A DNA stretch of 64,000 nucleotides from Rhodopirellula sp. SM50 (lineage in GTDB: Bacteria > Planctomycetota > Planctomycetia > Pirellulales > Pirellulaceae): NCBI RefSeq assembly GCF_002289565.1, contig NZ_NTFY01000032.1:102429-166428 (forward strand). The letters are read 5' to 3'. This document shows, one piece after another, positions 1 to 9,703 of the stretch (position 1 is the stretch's first letter; each line of letters begins with the position of its first letter). A program made the translations under genes and the position numbers. The notes below the pieces were generated by a model that worked only from the letters and a program-made list of their open reading frames with translations, did not search any database and was not told the origin of the DNA.

Positions 1-1
1 C

Positions 2-3000
2 TTACAGGGTGCCGCGTCGCTGGTTGCCAATGTGTTTCCGGAAACGAATTCCGGAGGTGCTCCCATCTTCTTTGAACGGACCGCTGTCGGTGATGAGCCG
101 GTGATCCGAAACGCCAGTGGTCAACCCATCGTTGGCCAGCGTGACGCGTCCAACAACTGGGCTTTCTTCGAAGCGGACGGAACCCAAGTCATGCCGTCGG
201 ATTTTTTTCCGTATTCCTCCAACCCTCAGAACCTGGTGGCCTTTGACGGGCTGCTGTACTTTTCTGCCGATGGCGTCGCGGTGGACTCGGGTGCATTCAG
301 CGCGATCGGTCGAGAACTCTGGGCGACCGACGGCACCGCCGCCGGCACGTTTGTGGCCAGCGATTTGGCCGCGGGAGATTTCGTGTTCACCGCGACGGAC
401 GTGACCGGGGCGAGCGTGGATATCCGCCGCCCCCTGAGTTCGTTGCCGCTCGAATTGGTGGCGACGGAAAACCAGTTGTTCTTTTCCGCGGCAGGAGACG
501 TCGCGACGGGCCGAGAGTTGTACGTGCGCGGTGCAACGGGCATCCCGGGGCAAGGCACAAGCCAGTTGGTCAAGGATATTTTCCCCGACGCTGCGGATTC
601 CTGGCCGTCGCAGATCACGCGCGTGGGCAATCGCGTCTTCTTCGCCGCGGACTCGGACCAGGGCGTCGAATTGTGGACCAGTGATGGGACGACCGAGGGA
701 ACGGTACTGGTGAAAAACATCGCGCCGGGCGTACTCGATTCCGACCCGGAGAGCCTGACGGCGCTGGGAGATACCTTGTTCTTCACCGCCAATGATCGAG
801 CGAACGGCCGCGAGGTCTGGAAGAGCGACGGCACAGCCGAAGGCACGGTTCTGGTCAAAGACATTCGTCCCGGCGGGCCGAACACCCACAGCTTGGCTCA
901 AGAATTGACGGCCTTCGGAAGCCACATCTATTTCGGTGCGAGTGACTTCTTCCACGGCTTTGATGTTTGGCGAACCGACGGAACGACTGCGGGCACCGAG
1001 TGGGTCGGCGTCCAAACCGACGCGACCATCTCATCGGCCCCCAAACACTTGACGCGTGTGGGGTCGAAGCTGTTTTTCGTTGCGACATCGCATGAATTCG
1101 GCGAGGAGTTATGGGTCACAGACGGAGACTCCTTCAGCACACGCGTCGTGAAAGACATCAATCCGAACTTTGTCGGCAACGCTCCCCAAGGCGCCTCGGT
1201 CAGTGACTTGGTTGAGTTCAACGGGATGCTATATTTTTCAGCCTTCGATGGAACCGCATCAAGACTTTGGAAAACCGACGGAACCGAGGCGGGAACCACC
1301 TTTGCGACGCTCGGCAACGACGGAACCCCGGTTGCCGGCCCCAACGCGCCGCGTGATCTAATCGCGATCGGCGACACCCTATTCTTTACCGCCGATGAAC
1401 CAGGCTATGGGCGTGAACCCTGGGCGCTCCACGCAGCGACGGGGCAAGCGACGTTGCTCAAAGACATCGATCCGACGTTGCGGACGACCAGCAATCCGCC
1501 TTTGGCACTTTCATCCCAACCACTTTATTTCGTCCGCTACGGCAATCAACTTTACTTTACCGCCTATAGCCCCGAGACGGGACGAGAGCTTTGGAGCAGC
1601 GACGGAACTCCCGAGGGCACGATGCTGCGCGCGGATCTTTACCCGGGTAGCGCGTTTCCGTTTTCTTCCAGCCCGGAAGAGCTGGTCGTTTCCGGCGAGA
1701 AACTGTTTTTCATCGCCGAGGATCCCGATCACGGATCGGAGTTGTGGGTGATCGATAGCGGCTCCGATGATCCCCGCTTGGTCGTGGACTTAGACCCCGG
1801 CACCAACAGCTCGCGGATTTCCTCCTTGTCGCCTTTCGGAGACGGGGTGGTTTTTCGACGTGATGACAACTTCAACGGCGTGGTCGCCACGAACATTGGA
1901 AACGAACTTTGGATCAGCGACGGGACTGCCGGCGGAACACAGCCCGTCATTGACCTGGAAACCGGCACGGATGGGTCGCGATGCTTCGGAGATTACGTCG
2001 ACGGCGGCATCATCGAATTCAATGATCAAATTGTGTTCCGAGCAAACGATCTGGAACACGGCTGCGAGCTGTTCATCAGCGACGGCACGCCGGCCGGCAC
2101 GCAATTGCTGCTCGATCTCTATCAAGACGACCCGATCGTGATCGGCCAGGAAGGTCGTTCCTCCGATCCCGATGAGCTCACGGTGATCGGCAATGCCCTG
2201 TATTTTCAGGCGACCGACGAAACTGGCCGCGGACTGTGGCGTCTGGATCTCGACGGGACGCTGCACCGGACGGCGCTACACTATGATCTCAATCCCGAAC
2301 CGGCAGAATTAACGATCGCCGGTTCGAATTTGTTTTTGATCGGTGACGACGGGATTTTGGGGCGTGAGATTTATCGTATTCCGTTGGAACACTCGCTCAC
2401 GCCCGGCGTCATGGAAATCCTGGCCAAGGACGTCGCCTATCAAGATTGGGTGGTTGGACAGACCGTCTCACTTTCGGATCTTGGTTACGGTCAAATCTCC
2501 ACCGTCGAATTCACCGTCGATCAATTCTTTCAGGATCCGGTGACCGGGTTCGACGCCGTGGGGCTGGTCAGCAATTCGGTCGATCCGGTGCTCGCCATCC
2601 GCGGGTCCGTCGATTTCTTGACCGATTGGTTCGACGATTTCCATCCCGATGGCGTCGGAACGGCGCAATTTCTGGCGAACTACGACGACGTCGCCGCATG
2701 GCTGACCGTCGTCAACAGCGCCCACGGCATTCCCTCGATTGTCGGACACAGCTTGGGCGGCGGTCTGACACAATTGGTGGCGGCACGCTACACCGGCGAC
2801 GGTGGCGCTCTCGCTCACATCAACACGTTCAACGCACCCGGCATCAACGCGGACTATGCCGCCATGTTCGATGCCGAACTTGCCGACCACGTGCTTCACT
2901 TTGTCACCAACGGTGACCCGGTCAGTATGGCCGGCGACGCATTCCTTTCGGGCAACTGGGTCCGGGCCACGTTCTCAGCGATCAACCTGGCGACAAACCA

Positions 3001-6000
3001 CACCCATCCGGTCGTCGTGCCGTTCACGTTCACCGGCGAGTCGCGGACGGAAACACGGGATCGGCCGGAGGACACGGCGTTTGAGTTCTTTGACAACACC
3101 GATTGGCTCAACAGTCCGCTGTACTTCCACGACGACGTCGACTACCTGACGTGGTTGTCGGTGATGTATGCGGTGGCAAACGCCAGCGACACACTGCGTC
3201 CCTACCGGCACTTGCCCGCTTCGCTGTTGTTCCGCAGCACCACGGAAGCCCAACGACAGGCGATCGGTCAAGTTTGGCACGATTTCCAAACCCCCGTGTT
3301 GGCGGCGATCGGGCCAACGCCTTGCGATCCGGAGCAAGAACCGTTCACGCTTTCGGACATCGAATTCAGCGTGCTTGGCTTATTGGACGTCGAAGCCACC
3401 GGCATGATGGCCAGCTGCCGGCCGGCGCCGGATCCAAGCATCTGGTTGCAGGGCGAAGTGCGTTTACCCGATTTCTTTAACGTCACCGCGAACTTCACCG
3501 ACAACAATCGCATTCAACTGGCCAATGGCGCAATCGATCTCGTCGGCACGGTGACGGCCGAAGACATTCCCGTTGTGCCGCGATTCATTGAAGTCAAGGG
3601 AGCCAGCATCGGCATCAATACGATTGAGAAGACGCTCACCGCCGGGGCACAACTGGCGATCCGGCCATGGGGGATTGTCTTGGCCGTCGACCTCGGCTTT
3701 CTAAACAGCGAGTGGAATTCAATCGAAATCGGCGTCGATGGATTGGGGATTCCGGTGCCGGTCTTGCCGGCGGCGGTGTTGCAGCGTGTTTCCGGCAGCG
3801 TCAATCATATCGCGACCAGCGACCCCGCACCGGTCACCTTTGGCGGGTCGATCGGCATGACGCTCGGCCCCGAGGTCAGCGTCAATTTGCCGACTTGGGC
3901 CGGCGGTCCGGTGGAAGCCAAGTTGCTCGGGTTCAACGGCGCCGCAACCTTCAACAGCCAACAATTGACGGTCGGTGCGGACCTGTCGATCCTCAACAAC
4001 CTGGCGATCGTTGACGGAACGACGACCTGGAATTGGGTCGACGGGATCTTGGAAGCCAGCGGCGGGTTCGATGTCCTCAACGGAACCATTCTGTCGGACG
4101 ATGCGAGTTTCAAAGCAAACGTGGATGCAAACAGCGGCTTGAATATTAGCGCGTCGGCCAGTGCGACCTTTACCGTTCCCGAATCGTTCCCATTGATCGG
4201 CGGCACCGAAGCCCTGGCGGGTCAATTCTTCTTGCAGTTCAACGATGACGGCGATTTCTCCAATGATTCAACAGGTGCCTATGCGAGTTTTCCCCTGCCC
4301 CTAATCGGCGACACCGGACTGGGATTTCGCCTCTGGCTTGATGGTGGAATCGGCCTGATCGGCGCGGAGGAAATCGACGCCCTGATCGCTGCCGGCGAAG
4401 GCGAACTGCTGGCGCAAGCGACAACGCTTTCGCACCAAGTCGAACTCGAACCCGGTAAGCAATGGGCGATGTTTTCGGCCCAGTGGGAGCATGAAACCGC
4501 AACCCAAATCGTGCTCACCACTCCCTCCGGTCAAACCTTGACCGAAACCGACATCATCGCCGCCCCCGACATGGCGATCGTCGAACAGTTGTCCGACATG
4601 ACCCGACGCGTGGTCGTCGTTTCACAACCCGATGCGGGCGTGTGGAATCTGACGGTCGACTCGGACAGCGGAACCGGCCAGATTGAATTGAATGTCGTTT
4701 CCAATAACGATGTTCCCAGCGGAGCCATCACCCAACTCACCGGTGGCGGTTACGGACAGCCCGTTTCCATTTCCTACATCGCCAGTGATAGCGACAACGA
4801 CGCCGCGGTCTCGCTGTTCTTCGATTCCGATGCGAGCGGGCTGGACGGGATCTTGATCGATTCCGGGATCACGGAGTCTGACGGACCCGGCGGATCGACC
4901 TGGGACACGACCGGAGTGCCCGAGGGCGAGTACTTTGTGTACCTGATGATCGACGACGGGATCAACGCACCGGTCGTTGCGTATTCGCAAGACCCTGTCT
5001 CGATCACCCATCGACGCATCGATGGTCAGGTCTTCCATGACACCAACGCGAACGCCGTGATGGACGAGGGCGAGTCGCCGGTCGCCGATATCGCCGTTTT
5101 TGTCGACGCCAACGGAAACGCCGCGCTGGACGACGACGAATCGTTTGCGATCACCGGTGCCGACGGCCACTACCGATTGGCTGAGTTGCCCATCGGCACC
5201 CACAACATCGCAATCATCACACCGCATGGATTCATTCAATCCACACCTGCCGACGGAGCCGCACAGCCGATCGAACTTGCCAGCGATGGACAAATCGATG
5301 ACGTCAATTTCGGCATCCGGATCGAGCCTGCCTCGGTCAGCGGTGTCGTCTGGCAAGACCTCAATCGCGATGGTTTTCGCGACGCGTCGGAAGCGGCGCG
5401 CAAGGGCGTGACGATTCGGTTGATCGACGAAACCAGCGGGACCCAAGTCGCCCAAACCATCACCCCGCAAGACGGCAGTTTCGAATTTGCCGGCGTGGTG
5501 CCTGGCAGCTACACCCTGGAAGTCGTCACGCAAACGATTGACAAGATCACGCTACAGGATCGCCCCGGAAGCGATGCCCACGACAGCAACCTCGATCCCG
5601 CGACGACACGGCGACGAATCGAACTGGTCACCGGTGCATCGCTCACCTCGATCGACGTCGGGCTGTTCAGCCGATGGAATCACTTTGCCAATCCATTCGA
5701 CGTGGACACCAATGGTTCCGTCTCAGCTCTGGATGCCCTGGTCGTGATCAATTTCCTTGCCCGGCAACAGGAGACTCAACCGTCCGGCGAAGCGTTGCCC
5801 GCTGACGACACATTCCCCGACGTCAATGGCAACAGCATGGTGACCGCACTCGACGCGTTGTTGGTGATCAACCGTGTGGCGGTTGCGCAAGAAGAAATGG
5901 AACAGGAGATGGTGGTAGCGACCGACAGCCTCCTGGCCGCATCGAGCTTGCGATCCGATTCTCCGCTGACGCCAGCTGCTCCGAGCGATCACGACTGGAG

Positions 6001-6205
6001 ACGGACGAGCGGTCTTGAAATGCCGCTCATCGACGCCGACGAAAAAACGAGTTCGATTGCGACGACGCAATCGACCGAGAACTCATTTCGTTTCGAAGAC
6101 TGGCCGTTCGAAAACCAGCACACGGCAGGTGACTTCGATGAGGAAACAGCACCGGAAGACCTCGTCACGCAGCTTGCGATCGATCTTCAACAAGCGGTGC
6201 GTTAG
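2..6205 (+). CDS. Giant secreted protein: ELW/DGT repeats, lipase-like domain, SdrB-like domains, dockerin-like C-terminus (5' end outside window)
   Basis: The frame is open to the left edge, so the N-terminus is missing; the GTG at 32 is only the first in-window start codon. From about 240 to 2400 the protein repeats a motif of the type ELW-x-x-DGT-x-x-GT, roughly every 50-60 residues, interspersed with LFF-A/T-D segments typical of beta-propeller-like secreted proteins. At about 2740-2770 lies GHSLGGG, a GxSxG nucleophile elbow, followed by NAPG and an Asp-containing segment at 2890-2930, as in class 3 lipases. At 5010-5320 and 5330-5640 are two SdrB/Cna-B-like domains (VFHDTNANAVMDEGE and VVWQDLNRDGFRDASE). 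The end carries two dockerin-like calcium loops (DVDTNGSVSALDAL near 5700 and DVNGNSMVTALDAL near 5820). This is probably an extracellular or surface protein. Substrate unknown. Confidence 0.85.
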   Translation, partial: LQGAASLVANVFPETNSGGAPIFFERTAVGDEPVIRNASGQPIVGQRDASNNWAFFEADGTQVMPSDFFPYSSNPQNLVAFDGLLYFSADGVAVDSGAFSAIGRELWATDGTAAGTFVASDLAAGDFVFTATDVTGASVDIRRPLSSLPLELVATENQLFFSAAGDVATGRELYVRGATGIPGQGTSQLVKDIFPDAADSWPSQITRVGNRVFFAADSDQGVELWTSDGTTEGTVLVKNIAPGVLDSDPESLTALGDTLFFTANDRANGREVWKSDGTAEGTVLVKDIRPGGPNTHSLAQELTAFGSHIYFGASDFFHGFDVWRTDGTTAGTEWVGVQTDATISSAPKHLTRVGSKLFFVATSHEFGEELWVTDGDSFSTRVVKDINPNFVGNAPQGASVSDLVEFNGMLYFSAFDGTASRLWKTDGTEAGTTFATLGNDGTPVAGPNAPRDLIAIGDTLFFTADEPGYGREPWALHAATGQATLLKDIDPTLRTTSNPPLALSSQPLYFVRYGNQLYFTAYSPETGRELWSSDGTPEGTMLRADLYPGSAFPFSSSPEELVVSGEKLFFIAEDPDHGSELWVIDSGSDDPRLVVDLDPGTNSSRISSLSPFGDGVVFRRDDNFNGVVATNIGNELWISDGTAGGTQPVIDLETGTDGSRCFGDYVDGGIIEFNDQIVFRANDLEHGCELFISDGTPAGTQLLLDLYQDDPIVIGQEGRSSDPDELTVIGNALYFQATDETGRGLWRLDLDGTLHRTALHYDLNPEPAELTIAGSNLFLIGDDGILGREIYRIPLEHSLTPGVMEILAKDVAYQDWVVGQTVSLSDLGYGQISTVEFTVDQFFQDPVTGFDAVGLVSNSVDPVLAIRGSVDFLTDWFDDFHPDGVGTAQFLANYDDVAAWLTVVNSAHGIPSIVGHSLGGGLTQLVAARYTGDGGALAHINTFNAPGINADYAAMFDAELADHVLHFVTNGDPVSMAGDAFLSGNWVRATFSAINLATNHTHPVVVPFTFTGESRTETRDRPEDTAFEFFDNTDWLNSPLYFHDDVDYLTWLSVMYAVANASDTLRPYRHLPASLLFRSTTEAQRQAIGQVWHDFQTPVLAAIGPTPCDPEQEPFTLSDIEFSVLGLLDVEATGMMASCRPAPDPSIWLQGEVRLPDFFNVTANFTDNNRIQLANGAIDLVGTVTAEDIPVVPRFIEVKGASIGINTIEKTLTAGAQLAIRPWGIVLAVDLGFLNSEWNSIEIGVDGLGIPVPVLPAAVLQRVSGSVNHIATSDPAPVTFGGSIGMTLGPEVSVNLPTWAGGPVEAKLLGFNGAATFNSQQLTVGADLSILNNLAIVDGTTTWNWVDGILEASGGFDVLNGTILSDDASFKANVDANSGLNISASASATFTVPESFPLIGGTEALAGQFFLQFNDDGDFSNDSTGAYASFPLPLIGDTGLGFRLWLDGGIGLIGAEEIDALIAAGEGELLAQATTLSHQVELEPGKQWAMFSAQWEHETATQIVLTTPSGQTLTETDIIAAPDMAIVEQLSDMTRRVVVVSQPDAGVWNLTVDSDSGTGQIELNVVSNNDVPSGAITQLTGGGYGQPVSISYIASDSDNDAAVSLFFDSDASGLDGILIDSGITESDGPGGSTWDTTGVPEGEYFVYLMIDDGINAPVVAYSQDPVSITHRRIDGQVFHDTNANAVMDEGESPVADIAVFVDANGNAALDDDESFAITGADGHYRLAELPIGTHNIAIITPHGFIQSTPADGAAQPIELASDGQIDDVNFGIRIEPASVSGVVWQDLNRDGFRDASEAARKGVTIRLIDETSGTQVAQTITPQDGSFEFAGVVPGSYTLEVVTQTIDKITLQDRPGSDAHDSNLDPATTRRRIELVTGASLTSIDVGLFSRWNHFANPFDVDTNGSVSALDALVVINFLARQQETQPSGEALPADDTFPDVNGNSMVTALDALLVINRVAVAQEEMEQEMVVATDSLLAASSLRSDSPLTPAAPSDHDWRRTSGLEMPLIDADEKTSSIATTQSTENSFRFEDWPFENQHTAGDFDEETAPEDLVTQLAIDLQQAVR

Positions 6206-6434
6206 ACTCGAATACCGCAACACGCCGGATGTTCCCATTTGTGACACGGTGTGGGAACGACGACCAGAAACTAGATGTCACGAAAACGTCCGCGGTCCTG
6301 ACACGATACCCCGCTAAATCAGCGCGTCCCGTTCCATTTTCTTGTCACCTATTTTCCGGTCGGGTTGTCTCCCCGCCGATTTTTCTGCCCACCATTTTTC
6401 TGCCATCCCGCCTGCTGCTGCGGGACGCCGCCGC
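6206..6434. repeat. Spacer with T-rich dispersed motifs
   Basis: Gene-free gap between two converging genes. From 6334 to 6411 it holds four related T-rich motifs of the form CCATTTTCTTGTC or GATTTTTCTGCCC. Similar motifs recur at 18490, 31146-31287, 32262-32290 and, inverted, at 56150-56190, so this is a dispersed short repeat and not random sequence. No clear terminator hairpin with a T-run was found. Confidence 0.55.
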
Positions 6435-6983
6435 TCAGATTTTTCCGTCCAGGCCCATTTGGTAATACTTGTGGGTGATCTTGTCCTGGTTTTCGAGCAG
6501 CCAGTCGATGGAAGGTTCACAGGCCATCGCTTTGTGGATCGCCTGGGCCATGGCCTTGCGATGGATGTCGAACAGGGCTTTGTGGTCCAGCTTGTCCGCG
6601 GTCGCGACACCGGGGTTCAACCAGACGCTGCAGATGATCCCCAGGTCATTGCATTTCTCTTTGGGGATGTCGCCGGCACGCACCGCGTCCAAAACGCCGT
6701 TGGCGATCGCGGCCTGCACCGTCCCCATCAGAATATTGGTGTAGCGATTGTCTTTGACGGTGACCTTGCTGACGCACAACGTGACCGGCCGAACCTGGAT
6801 ATCTGTATTCAAGATGGCAAAGACTTTGGTGTGCCCCTTGGTTTGATCGCCGGTGAGCGTTGCCAGCGCGGTTCCCACCGGGCCATCCAGCTCGCCGATG
6901 ACGACTTCGGGTTCCGCGGCGGTAAAGGGGGGGCCGCCGGCGACAAGTGATTCTCCGGTCCGCAAAATGATACGTTCTGACAT
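6435..6983 (-). CDS. Formaldehyde-activating enzyme (Fae) family protein, variant active site
   Basis: The 182-residue product resembles the Fae family, which condenses formaldehyde with tetrahydromethanopterin (H4MPT) in C1 metabolism. Recognisable stretches are GESLVAGGPP, the IGELDGPVGTALA segment, VTLCVSKVTVKD, the AAIANGVLDAV helix and the C-terminal MAQAIHKAMACEP. The start is placed at the ATG reading MSERIILRT (6981-6983), not further upstream, because the extra 22 residues do not look like Fae. Aligning the conserved I-I-G/V-I-G from memory, the catalytic His of methylotroph Fae (VAHIDLIIG) falls on Glu here (PEVVIG). It may be a paralogue of the planctomycete Fae2 type, perhaps not a classical Fae. 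No other C1 genes lie beside it. Confidence 0.85.
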   Translation of the reverse strand: MSERIILRTGESLVAGGPPFTAAEPEVVIGELDGPVGTALATLTGDQTKGHTKVFAILNTDIQVRPVTLCVSKVTVKDNRYTNILMGTVQAAIANGVLDAVRAGDIPKEKCNDLGIICSVWLNPGVATADKLDHKALFDIHRKAMAQAIHKAMACEPSIDWLLENQDKITHKYYQMGLDGKI

Positions 6984-7350
6984 GGGTTCAACAGATCGAG
7001 GGAAGGGTTGAAAAAGAATGACAACGTGGCCAGGCGTCAGACCGACCACACGTAATAGCGGAACAGTGTAAGGGATCGGCGCGAAGACCCGGCGTGAAAA
7101 CTTTTCACACCCGTTTGGATTTCAATCACCAAGAATTTCACAGCACCGATGCAGTCGCGTCGCATGCCACACAGAAATCTTCGGTCGCAAGTCATTCGCC
7201 CGTAACGGCTTGAACGCGCCTCGGCATTTCCCCCGATGCCGGAGCACGGCTCGGCACCACAGTTGCTTTCTCTGTCGATTGAATTACCCGCCGGCACCCA
7301 ACAATTTTGGGTCGGCAAACCACAGTTTGCAACGCAAAGGGAGAAGAGCG
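6984..7350. other. Intergenic region with a 15-bp palindrome
   Basis: Divergent promoter region between the fae homologue (minus) and the small anchored-protein gene (plus). No gene is seen. At 7094-7108 there is a perfect dyad, GTGAAAA-C-TTTTCAC, about 110 bp upstream of the fae start. This size suits a regulator binding site, but no regulator is identified. Confidence 0.4.
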
Positions 7351-8010
7351 ATGAACAGTCAATTTTCAACAGGTTTCGTGATCGCACTGGTCATTGGCAT
7401 CGCCGTCGGCGCCCTCTGGCCCAAATATGGTCCCGATCTTACCAACACCGCTCCGGATCGCGTCGGCAACGCTCAGCAAGTCAGTTTCGCCGGGGGCGTT
7501 GGTCGCCACGACGGTCGTGGGGGTAACGGCGGTTGCGAACAGGCGTCGCAGGGAGTCGTCGGCCAAGGAGCCGGCCATGGACAATCAGCATGCGGCCAGT
7601 CAGCTTGCCGTGGCAACGGCGAGTCGGCTTGCAGGGGGAAGGGAAGCTCAGTGGGTCATCGCTCAGTAGGTCATCGCTCAATGGGTCATCGCAATGGGCA
7701 GTCTGACGGTCATGGGAAAAATGCGTCCGCCGGGCGCGGCAACGGGCAGGGGCGCGGTCATCAATCAGCTCGCAGCCAACAGTGCAGCGAATCAGGTTGC
7801 GATCATTCGGAGGAGGCATCAACGTCCGAACCTTCGAAGTCTGAACATGCCCAGGGCGAGCATGATCGCGCGAACGATCACTCACTGGCGAAACACGACG
7901 GTCCAGGCCTCGGACTGGGGCTCGGGCTGGGACGCGGCAGGGGACGCGACTTCAAACACGCCGAAGCGGAAACCGCCGACGATACCATCCAAGATTCCGG
8001 AAGGAACTGA
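7351..8010 (+). CDS. Membrane-anchored low-complexity Gly/Ser/His-rich protein
   Basis: The protein has 219 residues and starts at an ATG preceded by a purine-rich GGGAGAAGAG. Residues 6-25 (STGFVIALVIGIAVGALWP) form one hydrophobic anchor. The rest is low complexity: SACGQSACRGNGESACRG, three tandem VGHRS/MGHR units, NGQGRGHQS, and a GLGLGLGLGRGRGR run before an acidic tail. Repeated His and a few Cys suggest possible metal binding, but this is inference. It precedes the DUF4405 membrane gene on the same strand, with a repeat element between them. The composition makes homology hard to judge, and the C-terminal half could have drifted. I do not recognise a family. Confidence 0.6.
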   Translation: MNSQFSTGFVIALVIGIAVGALWPKYGPDLTNTAPDRVGNAQQVSFAGGVGRHDGRGGNGGCEQASQGVVGQGAGHGQSACGQSACRGNGESACRGKGSSVGHRSVGHRSMGHRNGQSDGHGKNASAGRGNGQGRGHQSARSQQCSESGCDHSEEASTSEPSKSEHAQGEHDRANDHSLAKHDGPGLGLGLGLGRGRGRDFKHAEAETADDTIQDSGRN

Positions 8011-8090
8011 TTCCATTGCACCGCTATCGTTCCGTCGGGAAACAAAGCGACACGTCGAAGGAATCAGCCAACTCGAACCTGTCAGCCCGA

Positions 8091-8154
8091 CGCGTTAGCG
8101 AGGGGCGTCGCGTGGCCCCTTGCTGCGTGGCCCCTTGCTAACGCGTGCGGGCTT
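8091..8154. repeat. REP-like palindromic element
   Basis: An imperfect inverted repeat: AGCCCGACGCGTTAGCGAGG on the left, and its near-complement CCTTGCTAACGCGTGCGGGCT on the right. Inside is a short direct repeat, GTGGCCCCTTGCT. It lies between two same-strand genes and could form a hairpin in the transcript. It belongs to the style of extragenic palindromes seen throughout this window. Confidence 0.7.
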
Positions 8155-8222
8155 CAATCGACAGCCCGCGAGCCGACCGGTTTCTGCCTGAAAACACCCT
8201 GCAATAACGGAGGACTAAAACA

Positions 8223-8759
8223 ATGAGTCCCGCCCAACCATCCGCCCAAACCACCGCAGCGGCATCCAAGCCACCGATCGTCGTCCAACGGCCATTTAGC
8301 GTGCGGGGATTCACTTCCATCGTGCTGGTGCTGGGCATGCTGATGATGCTGACATCAGGACTGGCGTTGTATCTGGCTCCGCGCGGCCGGGTTGCCAACG
8401 CCACCGCTTGGACCGCACTTTGGCTCAGCCGGCAACAATGGGCGGCGGTGCACATCAACGCGAGCATTCTGTTCGGGGCCGCGGCGTCCGCCCATGTCGT
8501 GATGAACGGCTCGCGTCTGATCGGTTACATCAAGAAACGCGCGGCCTTGCGGGTCAACATGAAACGCGAATTGACGTGCGCCATCGCCGTGACCGGCGTT
8601 GTGCTGGCAGGAACCGTCCTCGGACTGGCCCCAATCAGCTTCCCGGCAGATCTTAAATACGAGCTGCGCGACGTCTGGGAACAACGGATCGAGCACACTT
8701 CAGGACCATCAATGCACCGACAAGATGCGGACCGCGCGGTTCTTGCGCATCGCGATTGA
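8223..8759 (+). CDS. DUF4405-like small membrane protein
   Basis: The 178-residue product starts at an ATG 9 nt after GGAGG. Three hydrophobic segments are visible: FTSIVLVLGMLMMLTSGLALYLA (about 28-50), WAAVHINASILFGAAASAHVV (about 75-97), and CAIAVTGVVLAGTVLGLAPI (about 120-140). The HINAS and AHVVMN histidines in the second helix match the DUF4405 pattern of cytochrome-b-like, possibly haem-binding membrane proteins. The tail after WEQRIEHT is short and lacks the proline/His-rich extension I recall for many relatives, so it may be C-terminally truncated. Function unknown; an electron-transfer role is only inference. Confidence 0.75.
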   Translation: MSPAQPSAQTTAAASKPPIVVQRPFSVRGFTSIVLVLGMLMMLTSGLALYLAPRGRVANATAWTALWLSRQQWAAVHINASILFGAAASAHVVMNGSRLIGYIKKRAALRVNMKRELTCAIAVTGVVLAGTVLGLAPISFPADLKYELRDVWEQRIEHTSGPSMHRQDADRAVLAHRD

Positions 8760-8845
8760 CCCATTCGGCAAGCTTGTGTTAATTCCGAGCCACCCAAGGA
8801 TGTGGGTGAAATTTTCAACAGGAGTCGGTTTCACGCGAGTTTCTC

Positions 8846-9490
8846 ATGACAATGATTTTGGATCAGCCACGGCGGGCAAGCGGGGCGCGTTTCTTGGGTT
8901 GTAACTTGTTGCTTTGCACGCTGATCACCTGCGGCGGATGCGCGACCGTTTTGAGCGAAAAACGTTACGCGGTCACGATCGACAATCCGGCCGCGCCCAC
9001 CTTCTTTTCTGTGCATGACCGCAAGAATCGAGTGATTCAGCAAGGCATCACGCCTCAACAAGTCACCCTCGATGCCAAGGCGTTCCCGTTCTGGCCGGCC
9101 AAGTACTCCGTCGTCTATTCCGGGCGCGAGGCGGCGACGGAGAAACACGAGATCAAAGCGGGCGTGGATCCCTGGATCGCCGGCAACATTCTATTGGGCG
9201 GAGTCGCGGGATTGGTCGTCGACGGGGCGACAGGATCGATGTTCAAATTGCCTAAAACCGTCAAGGGCAACGTCCCGTCACAGTACGCCGTCACCGACTT
9301 GAGCGCCGGAGCATCGATCGCCCACGCGGCGATCCAACCGTCGAGCGATGAACCACGCGAAACCGCTTCCCCGATGCTCGCGTCGGAATCCCAAGTCATC
9401 CCCGCGTCGACGACCTACAGTCTCAACGACACCCCGGTTCGCACAGCGTCCACCAACGGCGATGACACTCCGTCCGCCTTGGCACGCTAA
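8846..9490 (+). CDS. Putative lipoprotein, function unknown
   Basis: The 214-residue product has an N-terminal signal ending in a lipobox-like LITCGGC-A at about residues 27-33. The cysteine at -3 is unusual for a lipobox. The mature protein begins with TVLSEKRYAVTIDNPAAP, then TFFSVHDRKNRVIQQGITPQQVTLDA, a beta-rich PEGA-like stretch. A hydrophobic glycine-rich helix, GNILLGGVAGLVVDGATG, follows and is commonly seen in small planctomycete and proteobacterial lipoproteins. The C-terminal 60 residues are low complexity and Ser/Thr rich. It is likely an envelope lipoprotein. A second ATG at 8852 is an equally possible start. Confidence 0.75.
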   Translation: MTMILDQPRRASGARFLGCNLLLCTLITCGGCATVLSEKRYAVTIDNPAAPTFFSVHDRKNRVIQQGITPQQVTLDAKAFPFWPAKYSVVYSGREAATEKHEIKAGVDPWIAGNILLGGVAGLVVDGATGSMFKLPKTVKGNVPSQYAVTDLSAGASIAHAAIQPSSDEPRETASPMLASESQVIPASTTYSLNDTPVRTASTNGDDTPSALAR

Positions 9491-9703
9491 ACCGCGATTA
9501 AAACTTCGAGTGGGCAAATCGATTGGGTTCGTTGTGGCGGCGGTTTCATTTGTATCTAAGAAGCGGAACGCTCGCCCCGTGAAAGCGAGGAAATCGATAT
9601 ACTTTCGGACCGTCGACGGATTTGTCGCATTCGTGGCACCAGGCAAGGTTCTTTGACGAAACAAATGTATATGCCATGAATCGTGAATCCTTAGTTTCCT
9701 ATC

